Positions 1-6,791 of a stretch of DNA of 39,163 nucleotides are shown here, piece after piece (position 1 is the first letter of the stretch; the number at the start of each line of letters is the position of its first letter). The stretch is from NCBI RefSeq assembly GCF_009720735.1, contig NZ_WNKU01000031.1, forward strand, positions 1 through 39,163. The letters run 5' to 3'. This DNA is from Heliobacterium mobile. Its GTDB lineage: Bacteria; Bacillota; Desulfitobacteriia; Heliobacteriales; Heliobacteriaceae. The translations under genes and the position numbers were made by a program. Below the pieces are notes generated by a model. It had not been told where the DNA came from, searched no databases, and saw only the letters and a list, made by a program, of their open reading frames with translations.

Positions 1-49
1 AGGCATGCCGCCAGCGTTCGTCCTGAGCCAGGATCAAACTCTCCACAAA
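1..49 (-). rRNA. 16S ribosomal RNA, 5' end only (partial)
   Basis: The reverse complement of positions 23-42 is the universal bacterial 27F site (AGAGTTTGATCCTGGCTCAG), followed by the conserved GACGAACGCTGGCGGC. Position 42 equals E. coli base 8, so the mature 5' end is near position 49. The gene runs leftward out of the window, so only its first ~49 bases are present. Its promoters lie at 231-348. Confidence 0.97.
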
Positions 50-230
50 TAATGTAGATAAGCTTGAGTCAAGCTCTAATAAATGAAATCATTGTCCGTC
101 CCGCTTGCGCGGGCCGAATTGACTTTGGTTTCGCACGCTTTTGCTTTAACAACTGTTTGATTTTCAAGGACCGTGATTGATTTTGCCTCGCAGTGGAGTT
201 TTTTCAAACCGTCCCGCGCCGACAAAAAGT
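50..230 (-). other. 16S rRNA leader
   Basis: This is the transcribed leader between the proximal rRNA promoter and 16S. Read on the minus strand it contains CCTTGAAAATCAAACA near 158-173, a sequence common upstream of clostridial 16S genes and resembling the boxA antitermination context. It also has a small CCCGC-GCAA-GCGGG hairpin near 99-112. There is no open reading frame of note. Confidence 0.55.
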
Positions 231-260
231 ATCTTATCACACTCACAACCGCACCGTCAA
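231..260 (-). promoter_or_regulatory. rRNA promoter, proximal (SigA type)
   Basis: On the minus strand there is a -35 TTGACG (255-260), an 18-base spacer and a -10 TAAGAT (231-236). This places transcription start near 225, about 175 bases before 16S. A second promoter lies upstream at 320-348, giving the tandem arrangement usual for rRNA operons. Confidence 0.75.
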
Positions 261-319
261 CTGGTATTTATTTCAGCAACCGGTATTTTTTATTTTGGCT
301 TGAGCAGACAGCGAATAGA

Positions 320-348
320 ATATTAACATAAACTTCAAAACCCGTCAA
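320..348 (-). promoter_or_regulatory. rRNA promoter, distal (SigA type)
   Basis: On the minus strand a -35 TTGACG (343-348), a 17-base spacer and a -10 TAATAT (320-325) form a near-consensus vegetative promoter. It begins only about 10 bases after the yunB stop codon, and no terminator is visible between them, so yunB readthrough would enter the rRNA operon. Confidence 0.75.
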
Positions 349-358
349 CCTCAAAAGA

Positions 359-1054
359 TCATTTTTTTTCAGTTCCAACGTCAATCGTCGGAGATAGGGC
401 TGAACTACCACGAAGGTATACGTTAGGAACGGAACCGGAAATGATACTAGTTGAGATTGGTACCCGTGTGTTTATCGGTACTTCTGTCGACATTAACGGA
501 ACAACAATGCGGATGGCGCTCTCAATGTCTAATACAACCATGTACTTTGTCTGGTTTATCCCTGCCTCTTCAAAAGCTTCCACTGGTTTTGCTTTTACAC
601 TTCCGACTGGGGTTATATGTATCCGCACTTTGGGTCCCACATTAGCCAATAAACTGCTCCCTAACATCTGTCCTAGGGGAACGGCAATTTCCAATTGGTC
701 AAGATTGCTCAATGACTGTTGGATCTCCAGGACCGTTTCGGAAGCCAACTGATTGATTCGTAAGGTATTGGGTTGAAGGAGAACGATCCGTCCCTCTTGA
801 TCGGTTTTATAATAGACGAGATCTCGAAAGTTGGCATCGTTCGAGACCCGGTTCAGGATAGCATTGTTAATCGCTTGAGTAGCCATTTCTCTACTTTTTG
901 CTTCAGCGATCGCCATTATGGTGTTTTTCATGTTCACTTCGGCAAGAGCAAACAACAGCAAGCCAACTACAAGGACGATAATCGGTATGACCCAATAAAA
1001 TAATCCATCTTGTTTCCACCTTTTCCACTGTAGTTGCCATCGTATTAAAACCAC
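359..1054 (-). CDS. yunB: Sporulation protein YunB
   Basis: This 231-residue protein resembles the YunB family of endospore formers, which is needed for efficient sporulation and made in the mother cell. One membrane segment (about residues 17-37, IPIIVLVVGLLLFALAEV) follows a short basic cytoplasmic start. The rest is a predicted extracytoplasmic domain with the family's VPLGQMLGSSLLANVGPKV stretch. I chose the GTG at 1054 because AGGAGGTGATAACA sits directly before it; the longer in-frame extension to 1195 overlaps a terminator. A SigE-like -10 (CATACATT, 1077-1084) lies just upstream, matching the SigE control known for B. subtilis yunB. Family assignment is firm; the detailed function of YunB is not well understood. 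Confidence 0.88.
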   Translation of the reverse strand: MVLIRWQLQWKRWKQDGLFYWVIPIIVLVVGLLLFALAEVNMKNTIMAIAEAKSREMATQAINNAILNRVSNDANFRDLVYYKTDQEGRIVLLQPNTLRINQLASETVLEIQQSLSNLDQLEIAVPLGQMLGSSLLANVGPKVRIHITPVGSVKAKPVEAFEEAGINQTKYMVVLDIESAIRIVVPLMSTEVPINTRVPISTSIISGSVPNVYLRGSSALSPTIDVGTEKK

Positions 1055-1076
1055 TGTTATCACCTCCTGCCTAGTC

Positions 1077-1084
1077 AATGTATG
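1077..1084 (-). promoter_or_regulatory. Possible SigE -10 element for yunB
   Basis: The minus strand reads CATACATT, a full match to the SigE -10 consensus, about 20 bases before the yunB ribosome binding site. I see no good SigE -35 at the right distance, so this rests on one short element plus the known SigE dependence of yunB in Bacillus. Confidence 0.4.
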
Positions 1085-1130
1085 CGTCACCCTCTGGCTA
1101 GGTGAAGACTTTAAGAAAAAAGCGTCTGAT

Positions 1131-1164
1131 GAAAATTGAAAAGCCACTCCGAAAAGGAGTAGCC
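1131..1164 (-). terminator. Terminator after the small hydrophilic genes
   Basis: The minus strand forms GGGCTACTCC-TTTTC-GGAGTGGCTTTTC, a 9-10 bp stem followed by a T-rich stretch. It separates the small genes at 1238-1749 from yunB. Confidence 0.6.
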
Positions 1165-1237
1165 CTGTAAACACTTTTGCCTCAACAGCGCGCACACTAT
1201 AAATTTACATTAAACCGAAACATTTGCATCTAGATGA

Positions 1238-1354
1238 TTAAATACGTTTTTCCGTAATCGCTACGTCTGTATTACTGCCATGGGTGGCTGGAGTCGTTCC
1301 CGTACCTGTAGTCTTCGGATCTTTGTTTTTTGAGCTCTTTTTATCCTTAGACAA
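1238..1354 (-). CDS. Small hydrophilic protein (38 aa), unknown
   Basis: This 38-codon gene begins MSKDKKSSKNKDPKTT and ends with TEKRI. It starts with TTG at 1354 behind an AGGAGGAG box with good spacing. The peptide is rich in Lys, Thr and Ser, has no hydrophobic core and is predicted to be disordered. It is one of three consecutive small TTG-start genes on this strand with similar openings (MSKDKK, MSDDKR, MADKGK). A terminator follows at 1131-1164. The setting next to yunB suggests a sporulation-related role (inference). No family is recognised. Confidence 0.6.
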   Translation of the reverse strand: MSKDKKSSKNKDPKTTGTGTTPATHGSNTDVAITEKRI

Positions 1355-1429
1355 AAAAATCTCCTCCTTTGACTTCTACGGATATACTGAATTCATACCT
1401 TTTTACCGTTCATTTGAGAAAACCTTCAC

Positions 1430-1543
1430 TTAAACAGTTGCTTTGGGAATATTCGCCTGAGGGGTTGGTTCTTTTCTCGTTGGTTCCATTCTAGCGTCAG
1501 CTCTTTTTGGCGTCTGTGTAGGCATTCTTTTATCGTCAGACAA
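1430..1543 (-). CDS. Small hydrophilic protein (37 aa), unknown
   Basis: This 37-codon gene begins MSDDKRMPTQTPKRADARM and continues with alternating Pro, Thr, Lys and Glu, ending PKATV. The start is TTG at 1543 with GAGGTGAT upstream. It has no hydrophobic segments and no cysteine. Its opening resembles that of the neighbour at 1238-1354, which suggests duplication or a common translation signal. It is predicted to be disordered. I do not recognise a family; small forespore proteins often look like this. Confidence 0.58.
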   Translation of the reverse strand: MSDDKRMPTQTPKRADARMEPTRKEPTPQANIPKATV

Positions 1544-1581
1544 AGGGATCACCTCACTATAGTATTCCATCAAAGATTATC

Positions 1582-1749
1582 TCACTCGGAAAGCTTATCG
1601 TTTCTTTCCAAGCCTGCTCCGGTAGACGTATTTTTATAAGTGACACCGTCTTCCTGTTTCAAACGGTCTGTTCCTGGAAGGGCAGGATTGACGTAACTAT
1701 GCAGTATTCCGGCTTGATTGCCGTGATCAGTCTTCCCTTTATCAGCCAA
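1582..1749 (-). CDS. Small hydrophilic protein (55 aa), unknown
   Basis: This 55-codon gene begins MADKGKTDHGNQAGILHSY and ends GLERNDKLSE. The start is the TTG at 1749, about ten bases after AAGGGAG. An upstream GTG at 1755 is in frame but too close to the ribosome binding site. The composition is polar with many Gly, Asp and Lys residues, and there is no signal peptide. A SigG/SigF-like promoter lies at 1781-1810. It is the first of three small genes sharing TTG starts and charged openings. The function is unknown; a spore-core or forespore role is inferred from the promoter only. Confidence 0.6.
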   Translation of the reverse strand: MADKGKTDHGNQAGILHSYVNPALPGTDRLKQEDGVTYKNTSTGAGLERNDKLSE

Positions 1750-1780
1750 GCGCTTCACACTCCCTTTTGCATTTTGTTCT

Positions 1781-1810
1781 TAGGATACCTGTAAGTGAGG
1801 GCAACCATAC
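1781..1810 (-). promoter_or_regulatory. Possible forespore (SigG/SigF-like) promoter
   Basis: On the minus strand GTATG (1806-1810) is followed by 18 bases and TATCCTA (1781-1787). This matches the SigG consensus GHATR-N18-CATNHTA at all but one core base. It sits about 32 bases before the 55-codon gene and just after the tyrS terminator. Such short matches can arise by chance. Confidence 0.4.
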
Positions 1811-1821
1811 GACCGACTAAT

Positions 1822-1868
1822 AAAAAAACTGGACCCATACCCCACAGGGATATTAGCGTCCAGTTTTA
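1822..1868 (-). terminator. tyrS terminator
   Basis: On the minus strand the arms AAAACTGGAC and GTCCAGTTTT enclose a 24-base loop and are followed by a run of T, typical of a factor-independent terminator. It lies about 75 bases after the tyrS stop. Confidence 0.85.
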
Positions 1869-1941
1869 TAGCCAGTTAAATTCTGAAACAGGAGTGCCTT
1901 AAAAACTTTTTACGGCATGAGTATTCCTTGGGTCTACCTTG

Positions 1942-3204
1942 TTAGGACGGAGATGCCACCAAGCGGATAAAATGACGTTTTCCCAAACGGATCAAGGTAC
2001 CCTCTTCCGGGGGCACCGTTGATTGAATATCTTTAATCACTTGATTGTTCACTTTAACAGCGCCTTCAACGATCTTCCGCCGAGCTTCACCGTTGGACTT
2101 GGCTAGACCAGCCGCAACGAGGACCTTGATCAAGGACACTTGTCCATTTTCCATAATATCGCTGGTTATCACAAACTCGGGAATTTCATCGGGAAGTTCT
2201 TTCTTCTGAAATATGTTGATGAACTCTTCTTCAGCCTGACGAGCTGCCTCTTCCCCATGATAGAGAGAGACAATCTCTCGGCCAAGACGCATTTTTATAT
2301 CGCGGGGGTGAAGAGAGCCCTCTTTTAGCCCACTGGCGATAGCTGCAATCTCTTCGGATGGAATGCGCGTCACCAGTTCAAAGTATCGGACCATCAATTC
2401 ATCGGCGATAGACATGGTCTTGCCGAACATCTCCCGCGGTGATTCATTGATGCCGATATAGTTACCCAAACTCTTACTCATCTTGTGGACACCGTCGAGA
2501 CCTTCCAAGATGGGCATCATCAGAGCCACTTGCGGTTCTTGGCCGTACTCCTTTTGTAGCACCCGGCCTACGAGAAGGTTGAATTTCTGATCGGTACCGC
2601 CTAGCTCCACGTCGGCTTTCAATGCTACAGAGTCGTACCCTTGCATGAGCGGATAAAAGAGTTCATGCATCCCAATCGGGCGATTCTCTTGCATTCGTTT
2701 CGTAAAGTCTTCCCGCTCCAGCATGCGGGCTACCGTGTATTTGGCCGCCAGTTGCAGGATGTCGGCAAAATTCAACGGCTGTAACCAAGAAGCGTTAAAG
2801 GTGACCTCCGTTTTTTCCGGATCGAGCACCTTGAAGATCTGGGTTTTATATGTTTCCGCATTGCGGTTGACTTCTTCTTCTGTCAGTTGCTTCCGCGTCT
2901 CAGACTTCCCAGAAGGATCGCCGACACGACCGGTAAAGTCGCCGATGACGATGACCACCTGATGGCCGAGATCCTGAAAATGACGCAGTTTTTGCAGTAC
3001 GACCGTATGTCCAAGATGAATATCGGGCGCCGTCGGGTCGAGCCCTAGTTTGACTCGCAACGGGCGCTTTTCCACAATAGAACGTTCCAGTTTCTTCACT
3101 AGCTCTTCTTCCGGGACGATTTCCGCAGTACCCCGGCGCAGAAGAGCCATCTGACGGTCTATTTCATCTTGAATTTCTTTTGGCAGAACCGGCTTGTCGG
3201 ACAC
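1942..3204 (-). CDS. tyrS: Tyrosine--tRNA ligase, TyrS2/TyrZ type
   Basis: This class I aminoacyl-tRNA synthetase attaches tyrosine to tRNA-Tyr in the cytoplasm. The 420 residues contain the HIGH-type motif HLGH (63-66), the catalytic-fold stretch [17 protein letters not shown] (88-104), the tyrosine-site [15 protein letters not shown] (200-214) and KMSKS (241-245). A C-terminal S4-type RNA-binding domain spans about 350-415. The KMSKS spelling and the [11 protein letters not shown] segment mark the TyrS2 (TyrZ) subfamily rather than the classical Bacillus TyrS. The start is GTG at 3204 after AGGAGGGGGAGT. A SigA promoter at 3274-3302 gives a leader of only about 65 bases, too short for a T-box, so tRNA-sensing control seems absent. 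Confidence 0.97.
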   Translation of the reverse strand: MSDKPVLPKEIQDEIDRQMALLRRGTAEIVPEEELVKKLERSIVEKRPLRVKLGLDPTAPDIHLGHTVVLQKLRHFQDLGHQVVIVIGDFTGRVGDPSGKSETRKQLTEEEVNRNAETYKTQIFKVLDPEKTEVTFNASWLQPLNFADILQLAAKYTVARMLEREDFTKRMQENRPIGMHELFYPLMQGYDSVALKADVELGGTDQKFNLLVGRVLQKEYGQEPQVALMMPILEGLDGVHKMSKSLGNYIGINESPREMFGKTMSIADELMVRYFELVTRIPSEEIAAIASGLKEGSLHPRDIKMRLGREIVSLYHGEEAARQAEEEFINIFQKKELPDEIPEFVITSDIMENGQVSLIKVLVAAGLAKSNGEARRKIVEGAVKVNNQVIKDIQSTVPPEEGTLIRLGKRHFIRLVASPS

Positions 3205-3273
3205 CGTACTCCCCCTCCTGCACGCCTGTCGCGTGCGCTACCACGGAGCTTCCCCCGCATAAATACTTTGCCC

Positions 3274-3302
3274 ATTTTATCATGTTTTTCCACCTCTTTC
3301 AA
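3274..3302 (-). promoter_or_regulatory. tyrS promoter (SigA)
   Basis: On the minus strand the -35 TTGAAA (3297-3302), a 17-base spacer and the -10 TAAAAT (3274-3279) form a good vegetative promoter. It is divergent from the penicillin-binding protein promoter at 3320-3349, with the two cores about 18 bases apart. Confidence 0.7.
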
Positions 3303-3319
3303 CAAAAGCAGCCTTGCCA

Positions 3320-3349
3320 TTTATCTACCACCGTTTCCTATGCTATAAT
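3320..3349 (+). promoter_or_regulatory. Promoter of the penicillin-binding protein gene
   Basis: A perfect TATAAT (3344-3349) is preceded by TGC, giving an extended -10. A weak -35-like TTTATC (3320-3325) lies 18 bases upstream. The leader to the GTG start is about 30 bases. Confidence 0.6.
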
Positions 3350-3384
3350 AAACTTTGATTTGTTGCCGAAAAGGAGGATTCCTA

Positions 3385-5838
3385 GTGGTCGATACGCCTC
3401 GGGAACCGAGAAAGACTCCCACTCCACCAAAAACTTCGACGAAAACCACAAAAACAAAAGTTAACTGGCCTCGAATGGCTCTCTTTATCACCGCCATTTT
3501 GCTTGTCTCCGTTTTAGGCATCGGCTCCGGACTCGCATTCTCATGGGCTCGGGAAGCCCCGTCCATCAATATGAGCGATCTGGACATACATACCACCACT
3601 CAACTCTTTGATGACAAAGACGTACTATTTGCGAACCTTCACGCCGGTGAGAATCGAACGCTCGTCGAAAAGATCGATACTGTACCAAAGAACTTGCGCA
3701 ACGCCTTCTTGGCTATCGAAGACAACAAGTTCTATGAGCACCATGGTCTCGACTTCACGGGACTCGTCCGGGCGGTCTTTGCCAACATCACTGACGGTTT
3801 TGGCTCGCAAGGGGCCTCCACCATCACCCAGCAGTTGGTCAAACTCTCCTTTCTGACCCCGGAAAAAACTCTTAAACGGAAAGTACAAGAGCTAATTCTT
3901 TCATTGCAATTGGAACGGAACTTCACTAAAGACGAAATCTTTCTCATGTACTTAAACCGGATTTATTTTGGTGAAGGTGCCTACGGAGTGAAAGCGGCTG
4001 CCCAAACCTTTTATGGCAAGGATTTAGAAAAGCTGGATCTCAGCGAAGCAGCCCTGCTCGCCGGCTTGCCTAACGCACCCTCCAAGTGGTCGCCCTACCG
4101 CGATGCTGAGGTGGCAGAGCAACGGCGTCAAACGGTCCTCAATCAAATGGTTAAATTCGGTTACATCACCAGCGACGAAGCCGAAAAAGCGAAAAAGAAT
4201 CCGCCCAAACTGCTGGAAAAGGCGAAACGGACCAGCGCTACCGGGGACAACAACTTCCCTTATTTCGTTGACGCTGTGATTCAAGAGTGCATCGATAAAT
4301 ACGGCATCACGGAGAACCAGCTCTATAAGGGCGGTCTCAAGATCTATACCACCGTCGACCCGGCGGCGCAGAAAGCGGCTGAAGTTGCTTTGTCGGACCT
4401 AGGTAACTTTCCGAAAGGAAAAGATGACACTCCCATTCAGGCAGCCATCGCTGTACTCGATCACAGCAACGGCGAAGCCCGGGCGATCGTGGGCGGCCGG
4501 GAATATACGGTCAAACGGGGTCTCAACCGAGCCACTGATTTGAAACGTCAACCAGGATCCGTCTTTAAGCCGATCGCCGTCTACGGACCCGCTCTAGAAA
4601 AGGGACTGACTCCAGCCACTGTTTTAGATGATGTACCGGTACAGTACGGCTCTTATCAACCGGGCAACTACGACGGCACCTACCGCGGCCTGATCACCAT
4701 GCGTGAAGCGGCCCAGTTCTCTGTTAACATCTACGCCGTGAAAATGTTAAACGAAATCGGCGTCCAAACCGGATTTGATTTCGCCCGGAAGTTGGGCATT
4801 AAGACCCTTGATGAAAAACAGGATTTGACGCTTCCTCTGGCTCTCGGCGGTCTACATCAGGGGACAAACCCTTTTGATCTAGCTAGTGCCTATGGGGCCT
4901 TCGCCAACCACGGCGTCTGGAACGAGCCTCATGTGATTCGAAAAGTAGTTGACCGAGACGGAAATACCATCGTGGAAGTAAAGCCGAAACAAAGCTCGGT
5001 CATGAAAGAAACGACGGCCTATCTGATGACGAACATCCTAGAAACGGTTGTCCAGGCCGGTACGGGTACAAGAGCGCAGATGGACCGACCTGTCGCCGGT
5101 AAAACCGGCACGACGGAACTGCCGAGTTCCGTTCCTGAATTCCGCGGCATCACCGGAAACAAAGATGCTTGGTTCGCCGGCTACACACCGGAATTGGTCG
5201 GTGTCGTCTGGATGGGCTATGACAATACCGATAAAAACCATTACATGTACAAAACATACGGCGGATCCTACCCGGCACAAATCTGGCGGGCCGTCATGAC
5301 CAAGGCCCTCGCCGGAACGAAAGCCAAGTCCTTCGTTCGCCCGCCTGGCATCGTAGAAGCAAATGTAGACATCAAGTCAGGCCTCTTGCCGAGTGCTTTG
5401 ACGCCTGCCGAGTATATCCGCACTGAGCTCTTCGCCGAAGGAACTGTCCCCGGCAATACGAGCAACGTTTGGCAGGAAGTAGAGGTCAACGCTGAAACCG
5501 GTCAGCCACATAAGCCGGGTGATTCCGCGAAGACCGTCAAAAAAGTATTCCTAAAACGGCCGACCCCCTATGAAGGCGCCACTCCTGCTGACGCAGACTT
5601 AGAGACACCTCATGAAACCACCGTCGAAAAGCCAACACAGCAAGTCCCGGCAACAGATGACTATGATCAGGAGAGTTCACCAAGCTTGCCAAACGGGTCC
5701 AATAAAACCACCAAACCAGAAAACACCGGTAAAACGAGTCAAACACCATCCGGTTCCAAACCTCAGACATCGACGCCCTTAGTTATCCCTCCGGGTACGT
5801 CTAACAGCCCCGCTACTGATAATGGTCCCAAAGGATAA
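3385..5838 (+). CDS. Class A penicillin-binding protein 1A (transglycosylase/transpeptidase)
   Basis: This bifunctional peptidoglycan synthase polymerises lipid II and cross-links stem peptides outside the membrane. With the GTG at 3385 (AAGGAGG nine bases before) it has 817 residues. A Thr/Lys-rich cytoplasmic tail is followed by one membrane anchor (about 31-53). The GT51 domain contains catalytic Glu112 in AIEDNKFYEHHG, GASTITQQLVK and RKVQELILSLQLER. The transpeptidase domain carries SVFK (Ser392, Lys395), SVN and KTGTT. The C-terminal ~120 residues are Pro/Thr/Ser-rich and of low complexity, as in many Firmicutes PBP1 proteins. The gene is single, with its own promoter and a terminator at 5844-5875. 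The ATG at 3355 is in frame but lies upstream of the ribosome binding site. Confidence 0.96.
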   Translation: MVDTPREPRKTPTPPKTSTKTTKTKVNWPRMALFITAILLVSVLGIGSGLAFSWAREAPSINMSDLDIHTTTQLFDDKDVLFANLHAGENRTLVEKIDTVPKNLRNAFLAIEDNKFYEHHGLDFTGLVRAVFANITDGFGSQGASTITQQLVKLSFLTPEKTLKRKVQELILSLQLERNFTKDEIFLMYLNRIYFGEGAYGVKAAAQTFYGKDLEKLDLSEAALLAGLPNAPSKWSPYRDAEVAEQRRQTVLNQMVKFGYITSDEAEKAKKNPPKLLEKAKRTSATGDNNFPYFVDAVIQECIDKYGITENQLYKGGLKIYTTVDPAAQKAAEVALSDLGNFPKGKDDTPIQAAIAVLDHSNGEARAIVGGREYTVKRGLNRATDLKRQPGSVFKPIAVYGPALEKGLTPATVLDDVPVQYGSYQPGNYDGTYRGLITMREAAQFSVNIYAVKMLNEIGVQTGFDFARKLGIKTLDEKQDLTLPLALGGLHQGTNPFDLASAYGAFANHGVWNEPHVIRKVVDRDGNTIVEVKPKQSSVMKETTAYLMTNILETVVQAGTGTRAQMDRPVAGKTGTTELPSSVPEFRGITGNKDAWFAGYTPELVGVVWMGYDNTDKNHYMYKTYGGSYPAQIWRAVMTKALAGTKAKSFVRPPGIVEANVDIKSGLLPSALTPAEYIRTELFAEGTVPGNTSNVWQEVEVNAETGQPHKPGDSAKTVKKVFLKRPTPYEGATPADADLETPHETTVEKPTQQVPATDDYDQESSPSLPNGSNKTTKPENTGKTSQTPSGSKPQTSTPLVIPPGTSNSPATDNGPKG

Positions 5839-5843
5839 TGGAA

Positions 5844-5875
5844 AGAGCCCGAACGCATTCGTTCGGGCTCTTTTT
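5844..5875 (+). terminator. Terminator of the penicillin-binding protein gene
   Basis: AGAGCCCGAACG-CATT-CGTTCGGGCTCT is a 12-bp perfect stem followed by TTTTT. It lies between convergent genes; only the plus-strand side has a strong T-run. Confidence 0.9.
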
Positions 5876-5876
5876 G

Positions 5877-6563
5877 TTAAACCTTTCTCGCAAACAAAAC
5901 GACAAAGTTATAGTACTTATAGACACAGTCTACGTCAGAAAAACCAGCTTGCTTTAACCAGTCTGTTTGATCGTCTAGCGTGGACATTTTATCTAACTTT
6001 TGACGTTCGTAAGCCGATTTGATGTCTTCCATAGACAAGCCGCTGTGCTCCACTTTGTACTTCCAATCTTCCATATACATCGTTTCTAAATAAGGCGTTT
6101 TTCCAAGCACCTGGTCGGCATTGACGAAGAGCCCTCCCTGTTCCAATAGGGAATAAATCTTTTGATAGAGAAGACACTTTTCATCGTCGGTCAGATGATG
6201 AATCGACAAGGAAGAGATGACCATATCGTACTTGTCCGTGAAACTATGTTTCGTGTAGTCTGCTACCACATAGGTCATATTCGACTGATTACTGAATCTC
6301 TCCCTGGCCACATCAAGCATTTTTTCGGAGATATCGATCAGGGTAAACTGTCCCTGAGGGTATCTTTCCGCGAAGAACGAAGTAAACAACCCTGTTCCTG
6401 CTCCAATATCTAATATTTTGGGCGACTCTTTTTCACTCTGGCAAAGGGAAAGAGCGATCGAATAAAAATCATCAAAACAAGGGATTAACTGTCTTCTTTG
6501 ACTGTCATACTTGGCGGCATGAGCATTAAATTTTAATTGAACATTTTTCTTTGACGAATCCAT
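5877..6563 (-). CDS. SAM-dependent class I methyltransferase
   Basis: The 228-residue soluble protein has a Rossmann-type methyltransferase fold. Motif I, ILDIGAGTGLF, lies at residues 50-60; motif II ends in TLIDISEKML; an acidic VVADYTK segment and the post-motif DMVISSLSIHHL follow. This is the Methyltransf_11/25 pattern. The substrate cannot be told from sequence, and small molecules are usual for this group. The start ATG at 6563 follows AGGAGGAT with ideal spacing. It converges with the penicillin-binding protein gene and diverges from the hybrid kinase, so it is probably a single-gene unit. Confidence 0.85.
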   Translation of the reverse strand: MDSSKKNVQLKFNAHAAKYDSQRRQLIPCFDDFYSIALSLCQSEKESPKILDIGAGTGLFTSFFAERYPQGQFTLIDISEKMLDVARERFSNQSNMTYVVADYTKHSFTDKYDMVISSLSIHHLTDDEKCLLYQKIYSLLEQGGLFVNADQVLGKTPYLETMYMEDWKYKVEHSGLSMEDIKSAYERQKLDKMSTLDDQTDWLKQAGFSDVDCVYKYYNFVVLFARKV

Positions 6564-6702
6564 TTTTATCCTCCTAACATATGCAGTGGATGAAGCAAGA
6601 CCTGCCCTAGTGGGGTTTTCATAGAACCATTATAAAAGATTATACTCTCTCTGATAGTCCCGCTGAACTTGACGCTGATTAATACTTTATCACGTAAGAT
6701 CC

Positions 6703-6732
6703 TTACCGTTTTATATAAAAATATTGTATAAT
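6703..6732 (+). promoter_or_regulatory. Promoter of hybrid kinase gene 1
   Basis: The -35-like TTACCG (6703-6708), an 18-base spacer and TATAAT (6727-6732) lie about 60 bases before the chosen start. The -10 is perfect, the -35 moderate. Confidence 0.55.
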
Positions 6733-6791
6733 AATCATTATTAGTATCGAAAAAAGTAACGAGAATCGCAGGATAAAAAGGTGTGTTTTTC

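Noticed and set aside
3205-3273. Possible T-box upstream of tyrS
   Set aside because: The transcript leader is only about 65 bases and lacks the conserved T-box sequence and antiterminator.
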